46,107 bases of DNA from Betaproteobacteria bacterium (GTDB taxonomy: Bacteria > Pseudomonadota > Gammaproteobacteria > Burkholderiales > SG8-39), in NCBI GenBank assembly GCA_016195915.1, contig JACPYS010000066.1:1-46107 (forward strand), given 5' to 3'. Shown here piece after piece: positions 44,996 to 46,107 of the stretch (positions within the stretch are counted from its first letter, which is position 1; every line of letters begins with the position of its first letter). The translations under genes were made by a program, and so were the position numbers. A model generated the notes under the pieces. The model worked only from the letters and a program-made list of their open reading frames with translations, was not told the origin of the DNA and searched no databases.

Positions 44996-46107
44996 ATGAA
45001 ATGGTTTCTCGACCTGACGACGCGCGTCAAGCTGCTGGTTTGCTTCGGACTGATCTTCGCGCTGATGGCGTGGGTGATCGCCACCGGGTACGCCGGAATT
45101 GCCGCGATACGGGAGTCACAGAACCGCCTCTACAGCGAATATCTGGCGGAAGTGCGCGATCTCATGGCGCTGCGCGTGTATCAAAACCAGATGCGCGCAC
45201 TGATGCTGGAGGCGCAGCTGTTGAGCAAACGCGCGGAACAGGATCCGCTGCTGGCACAAGCAGCGGAGCGCTCGAAGCAGATCGACCGGATCCTGTCGGG
45301 CCTGCTGGCGCGGGCGGTGGACGATCCTGGGAAGCGCTCGCACCTCGAGGAGCTGAAAGGGGTCTGGCAGGCATTCGCCCAAACCAAGGATGCTGAAATC
45401 ATCCCGTTGATACTGGCCGGGAAGACCACCGAATCGCGGGGACTCGCGGTCGGCGTGCAGCAGGAACGCGAGCAGAGGATCCGGGCAATTTCCGAGCAGT
45501 TAGGCAAGGTGGCCGAAGAAGCCGCCCAGCTGGCCGTCGCGCGTGCCGATCAGAAGGCCGAAGCGTCATTCCGCGTTTTCCTCCTCGCCGGGATCGTGTT
45601 CGTGGTGATCGGTATCGCGACGGTACTGTCGATGGAGCGCGCGATCGCGGTACCGCTGCGCACACTCTCCCGCGCTGCGGACCGGGTTGCTGTGGGCGAT
45701 CTTACGGGCAGCGCAGCGCCGCAGGAGCGTGCCGACGAGGTGGGTGTCCTCACGCGCGCGTTCGGGTCGATGCACGAAAACCTCCGGCGGATGACAAACG
45801 AACTGCACGAAGGGGTCGGCGTGCTCGCGTCGTCGTCATCTGAAATCCTCGCCACGACGACGCAGGTGGCTTCGAGCGCGGCGCAGACGGCGAGCGCGGT
45901 GAGCGAGACGACCGCTACGGTGGAGGAGGTGAAGCAGACCGCGCAGGTGGCGAGCCAGAAGGCGAAATACGTCTCGGAGAGCGCGCAGAAGGTCTCCCAG
46001 GTTTCTCAGACCGGGCGCAAGTCGGTCGAGGATGCGGTGCAGGGCATGCACCGCATCCAGGAGCAGATGGATTCGATCGCGCAGAGCATCGTGCGGCTGT
46101 CCGAGCA
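44996..46107 (+). CDS. Methyl-accepting chemotaxis protein, 3' end outside window
   Basis: Frame open to the last base (370 codons). Starts MKWFLDLTTRVKLLVCFGLI with the first membrane segment, then a four-helix-bundle ligand domain (YLAEVRDLMALRVYQNQMRA), a second membrane segment (FLLAGIVFVVIGIATVLSM), a HAMP domain (RTLSRAADRVAVGDLTGSAA), and the start of the signalling coiled coil with TASAVSETTATVEEVKQTAQ. ATG at 44996 has GGAG seven bases upstream; an ATG six bases earlier is also in frame. With cheW-cheR-cheW upstream it is the receptor of this chemosensory system; the CheA-type kinase is expected beyond the window. Confidence 0.9.
   Translation, partial: MKWFLDLTTRVKLLVCFGLIFALMAWVIATGYAGIAAIRESQNRLYSEYLAEVRDLMALRVYQNQMRALMLEAQLLSKRAEQDPLLAQAAERSKQIDRILSGLLARAVDDPGKRSHLEELKGVWQAFAQTKDAEIIPLILAGKTTESRGLAVGVQQEREQRIRAISEQLGKVAEEAAQLAVARADQKAEASFRVFLLAGIVFVVIGIATVLSMERAIAVPLRTLSRAADRVAVGDLTGSAAPQERADEVGVLTRAFGSMHENLRRMTNELHEGVGVLASSSSEILATTTQVASSAAQTASAVSETTATVEEVKQTAQVASQKAKYVSESAQKVSQVSQTGRKSVEDAVQGMHRIQEQMDSIAQSIVRLSE

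Overview
The window looks like chromosomal DNA of a GC-rich betaproteobacterium (Burkholderiales/Rhodocyclales-like). This is inferred from the GC-rich third positions, a Bug/TctC-type binding-protein remnant, MmgE/PrpD, ThrH, ACR3-type arsenic genes and a ligJ/ligK aromatic pathway. I see no rRNA, tRNA or CRISPR array. All identifications come from reading motifs; no search was run.

Left end (1-3.3 kb): a scrapyard of mobile DNA. It holds an IS256-family transposase cut by the window edge, a lone integron-type attC site joined to a PaiB-like gene whose stop codon lies inside the site, an IS200-like element with an amber-broken tnpA between matching hairpins, and a junction between the 3' halves of a LysE-type exporter and a molybdopterin oxidoreductase. 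3.5-7.5 kb: a five-gene aromatic operon (VOC protein, LigK, beta-hydroxyacid dehydrogenase, 4,5-dihydroxyphthalate decarboxylase-like protein, LigJ), converging on a glutaredoxin-DsbD-like membrane protein. 8.8-11.5 kb: a decaying defence patch. An orphan DNA methyltransferase with a palindromic control region, a small HTH gene and a broken partner gene is bracketed by two copies of a small antitoxin-like gene, each followed by a broken PIN-domain toxin. 11.5-16.1 kb: MmgE/PrpD, an internally deleted TctC, a PdxA-family dehydrogenase and three exported or disordered unknowns.

16.1-21.6 kb: five coupled genes for 2-oxoacid:ferredoxin oxidoreductases (IorA, an IorB fused to a two-cluster ferredoxin, and alpha/beta/gamma Kor-like subunits). 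21.6-26.3 kb: a VapBC-type pair with a palindromic operator, a GSU2403-like nucleotidyltransferase behind four alternating 10-bp repeats that can form competing hairpins over its ribosome site, and a DUF4143-type ATPase flanked by a 123-bp duplication of the end of the neighbouring HD-GYP gene.

26.3-32.9 kb: a tightly coupled, probably anaerobic molybdoenzyme operon (Tat-exported catalytic subunit, four-cluster Fe-S subunit, small diheme cytochrome c, TorD-like chaperone, four-cluster polyferredoxin). It is divergent from a mobB gene with a TGA in its P-loop. The gap between them carries two FNR-like boxes, one placed as for a class II promoter. 32.9-39.7 kb: a SHOCT protein, an ECF sigma factor, an AhpD-like protein, a CDF metal exporter and a compact ars operon (arsR, a permuted ATP-grasp gene, arsC, acr3, a COG0701 permease, a thioredoxin-like protein). 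39.7-46.1 kb: thrH, a NarX/NarL-like two-component pair, and a cheW-cheR-cheW-mcp chemosensory operon that runs off the end.

The points most worth follow-up are the ATP-grasp gene inside the ars operon, the alternating-repeat leader of the nucleotidyltransferase, the twin decayed toxin-antitoxin copies around the methyltransferase, the attC-PaiB cassette, and the anchorless molybdoenzyme set with FNR control.
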